NCBI GenBank assembly: GCA_041655735.1
Contig: JBBAEV010000040.1
Coordinates: 1-6,869 of the forward strand
From: JBBAEV01 sp041655735
GTDB taxonomy: Bacteria; Bacillota_I; Bacilli_A; RF39; UBA660
Direction: 5' to 3'
Length of the DNA stretch: 6,869 nt
A program made the translations under genes and the position numbers. Below the pieces are notes generated by a model. That model made no database searches. It had not been told where the DNA came from and saw nothing but the letters and a program-made list of their open reading frames with translations. Positions 6,003 through 6,869 of this stretch are shown piece after piece. How positions within the stretch are numbered: position 1 is the stretch's first letter; each line of letters opens with the position of its first letter.

Positions 6003-6055
6003 AATAAATCAACGAATATTTACGGTTATACCCTACCTTAATCGTTGAATTTATT
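6003..6055. repeat. Imperfect inverted repeat between aminotransferase and mmsB operon
   Basis: AATAAATCAACGA (6003-6015) and TCGTTGAATTTATT (6042-6055) are reverse complements over 13 pairs with one bulged base, around a 26-base centre. It begins 10 bases after the aminotransferase stop codon. Read on the minus strand, the second arm runs into a T-rich stretch, so it may act as a weak terminator for the aminotransferase transcript. The AT-rich stem and large loop are not typical of an intrinsic terminator, and it could instead be a protein-binding site upstream of the mmsB promoter. Confidence 0.5.
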
Positions 6056-6065
6056 CTGTCTTTGC

Positions 6066-6869
6066 TTAAGTGCGCAATTCATTTTTGTTTGCGATGACCT
6101 TACGACAAGCTAATGCAATCTCTTCCATATCGCTTTTGCTTCCCATTAGAAATTTGTGATGAAATACTACTGAAGTACTTTCATACACCATATTACAAAC
6201 TGGTAAAACAAACCTTTGTGGATTTATTTTCTCAAGATGTTCAGCTGAGAGTGCATACCGCCTCTTAGTTAATGGACGGTACAACGAACAATTGGTTAAT
6301 GGTTGATAGCTTGCTTCAAAAGGTATCCCTAATTCTGCGGATAAAGCCTCTCTAAAGACTTTTGTAGGAACACCGAGTTCCTCAGCATCATACCTAAATG
6401 AATAATTAAAAAAAGCACGCCGTGTTTCACGCGGGTCCCGATACATCGGCGAAATTGGAGCGCATTCAGTTAGTAGTTGATCTAAATAGAGGACATTCTC
6501 TTCCCTCTTGGCGTTTTGAATATCGAGCCGAGCCAATTGTTCTATTAAGACTCCCGCTTGAAATTCAGTTATCCGGTAATTTCCTGATTGGATAAAATCA
6601 CCCTCTTCTCCATATAATCCGCCAGTTGCATCGGTAATCAGGTTACGACTCTTGCGACCACAATTGCGGAGAGCTTCTAAACGCTCATGGTAGTTTTGAT
6701 CATGAGTAAAAAGGATTCCCCCTTCCCCACAAGTCAAAATTTTAGACATCTGCAAGCTAAAGCTTCCTATATCTCCAAGGGTTCCGACCTTCTTATCCTC
6801 CCATTCAGCACCATGCTTATGGGAAGCATCTTCAATAAGAAACAATCCATGTTTGCGAGCAATTGATCG
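6066..6869 (-). CDS. DegT/DnrJ/EryC1/StrS-family PLP-dependent aminotransferase (C-terminal 267 residues, start beyond right edge)
   Basis: The frame is open to the right edge, so the N-terminal third or so is missing; the family usually has 370-430 residues. Counting from the edge, IEDASHKHGA (12-21) carries the Asp that contacts the PLP ring nitrogen. GTLGDIGSFSLQMSK (29-43) ends in Lys43, the expected Schiff-base lysine, followed by the conserved GEGG (48-51). NCGR follows, then YRITEFQAGVL, also typical. Such enzymes transfer an amino group, usually from Gln or Glu, to a keto-sugar or keto-cyclitol. The FSxQxxKxLTxGEGG form resembles the subgroup with scyllo-inosose aminotransferases and AHBA synthases rather than the lipopolysaccharide PseC/ArnB type; this is recall, not a search. 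The substrate is unknown. It lies 160 bases upstream of mmsB in the same direction but probably belongs to a separate transcript, since the mmsB promoter lies between. Confidence 0.88.
   Translation of the reverse strand, partial: RSIARKHGLFLIEDASHKHGAEWEDKKVGTLGDIGSFSLQMSKILTCGEGGILFTHDQNYHERLEALRNCGRKSRNLITDATGGLYGEEGDFIQSGNYRITEFQAGVLIEQLARLDIQNAKREENVLYLDQLLTECAPISPMYRDPRETRRAFFNYSFRYDAEELGVPTKVFREALSAELGIPFEASYQPLTNCSLYRPLTKRRYALSAEHLEKINPQRFVLPVCNMVYESTSVVFHHKFLMGSKSDMEEIALACRKVIANKNELRT

Noticed and set aside
4563..6041. Several open frames on the plus strand opposite mmsB and the chvE start (4563-5123, 5331-5639, 5649-6041)
   Set aside because: They lie antisense to a strongly supported permease gene, show no recognisable domain, and have no ribosome-binding context; they are shadows of mmsB codon usage.
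1..6869. CRISPR arrays, tRNA or rRNA genes, insertion sequences
   Set aside because: No regularly spaced repeats, tRNA-like cloverleaf, rRNA sequence, transposase or terminal inverted repeats were seen; nearly all the window is coding.

Overview
The window reads as part of a diderm, probably anaerobic bacterium, most likely a spirochaete (Spirochaetaceae/Sphaerochaeta-like). The main clue is the sugar-binding protein: its signal peptide has no lipobox cysteine, is cut at a Val-Phe-Ala site, and is followed at once by Ala-Gly-Gly-Lys-Glu-Gly, a mature N-terminus I associate with spirochaetal binding proteins. Moderate to low GC, purine-rich Shine-Dalgarno sites and frequent TTG/GTG starts fit but are not specific. 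The assignment to phylum is an inference.

All seven genes are on the minus strand, so transcription runs from high to low coordinates. At the right edge is the C-terminal part of a PLP-dependent DegT/DnrJ/EryC1/StrS-type sugar aminotransferase (6066-6869, start outside the window). A 160-base intergenic region follows. It holds a long imperfect inverted repeat just after the aminotransferase stop and a good extended -10 promoter for the next operon. It is the longest gene-free stretch; no gap exceeds 300 bases.

The next unit encodes a ChvE/MmsA/MmsB-type multiple-monosaccharide ABC importer, in the order permease (mmsB, 4742-5905), periplasmic binding protein (chvE, 3625-4695), ATPase (mmsA, 2029-3549). 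The family more often has binding protein, ATPase, permease. Permease and ATPase both use TTG starts behind good Shine-Dalgarno sites, whereas the binding protein has a near-consensus Shine-Dalgarno and ATG. A perfect 11-bp hairpin without a U-tract sits just after the binding-protein gene. Together these look like a way to make much more binding protein than membrane complex.

Only 53 bases after the ATPase, with no terminator visible, comes the three-gene AmmeMemoRadiSam cluster: amrB (Memo-like, 1070-1975), amrA (AMMECR1-like, 495-1067) and the N-terminal half of amrS (radical SAM, 1-493, running off the left edge). These three are packed with 1-2 base gaps, and each downstream ribosome-binding site lies in the end of the preceding gene, so they are probably translationally coupled. 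The Memo and AMMECR1 families also occur in archaea and eukaryotes. I know of no settled reaction for the bacterial trio. Its position directly behind a sugar importer is the most interesting feature of the window. Starts for amrB and amrA are set to internal ATG codons with good Shine-Dalgarno sites, shorter than the longest possible frames.
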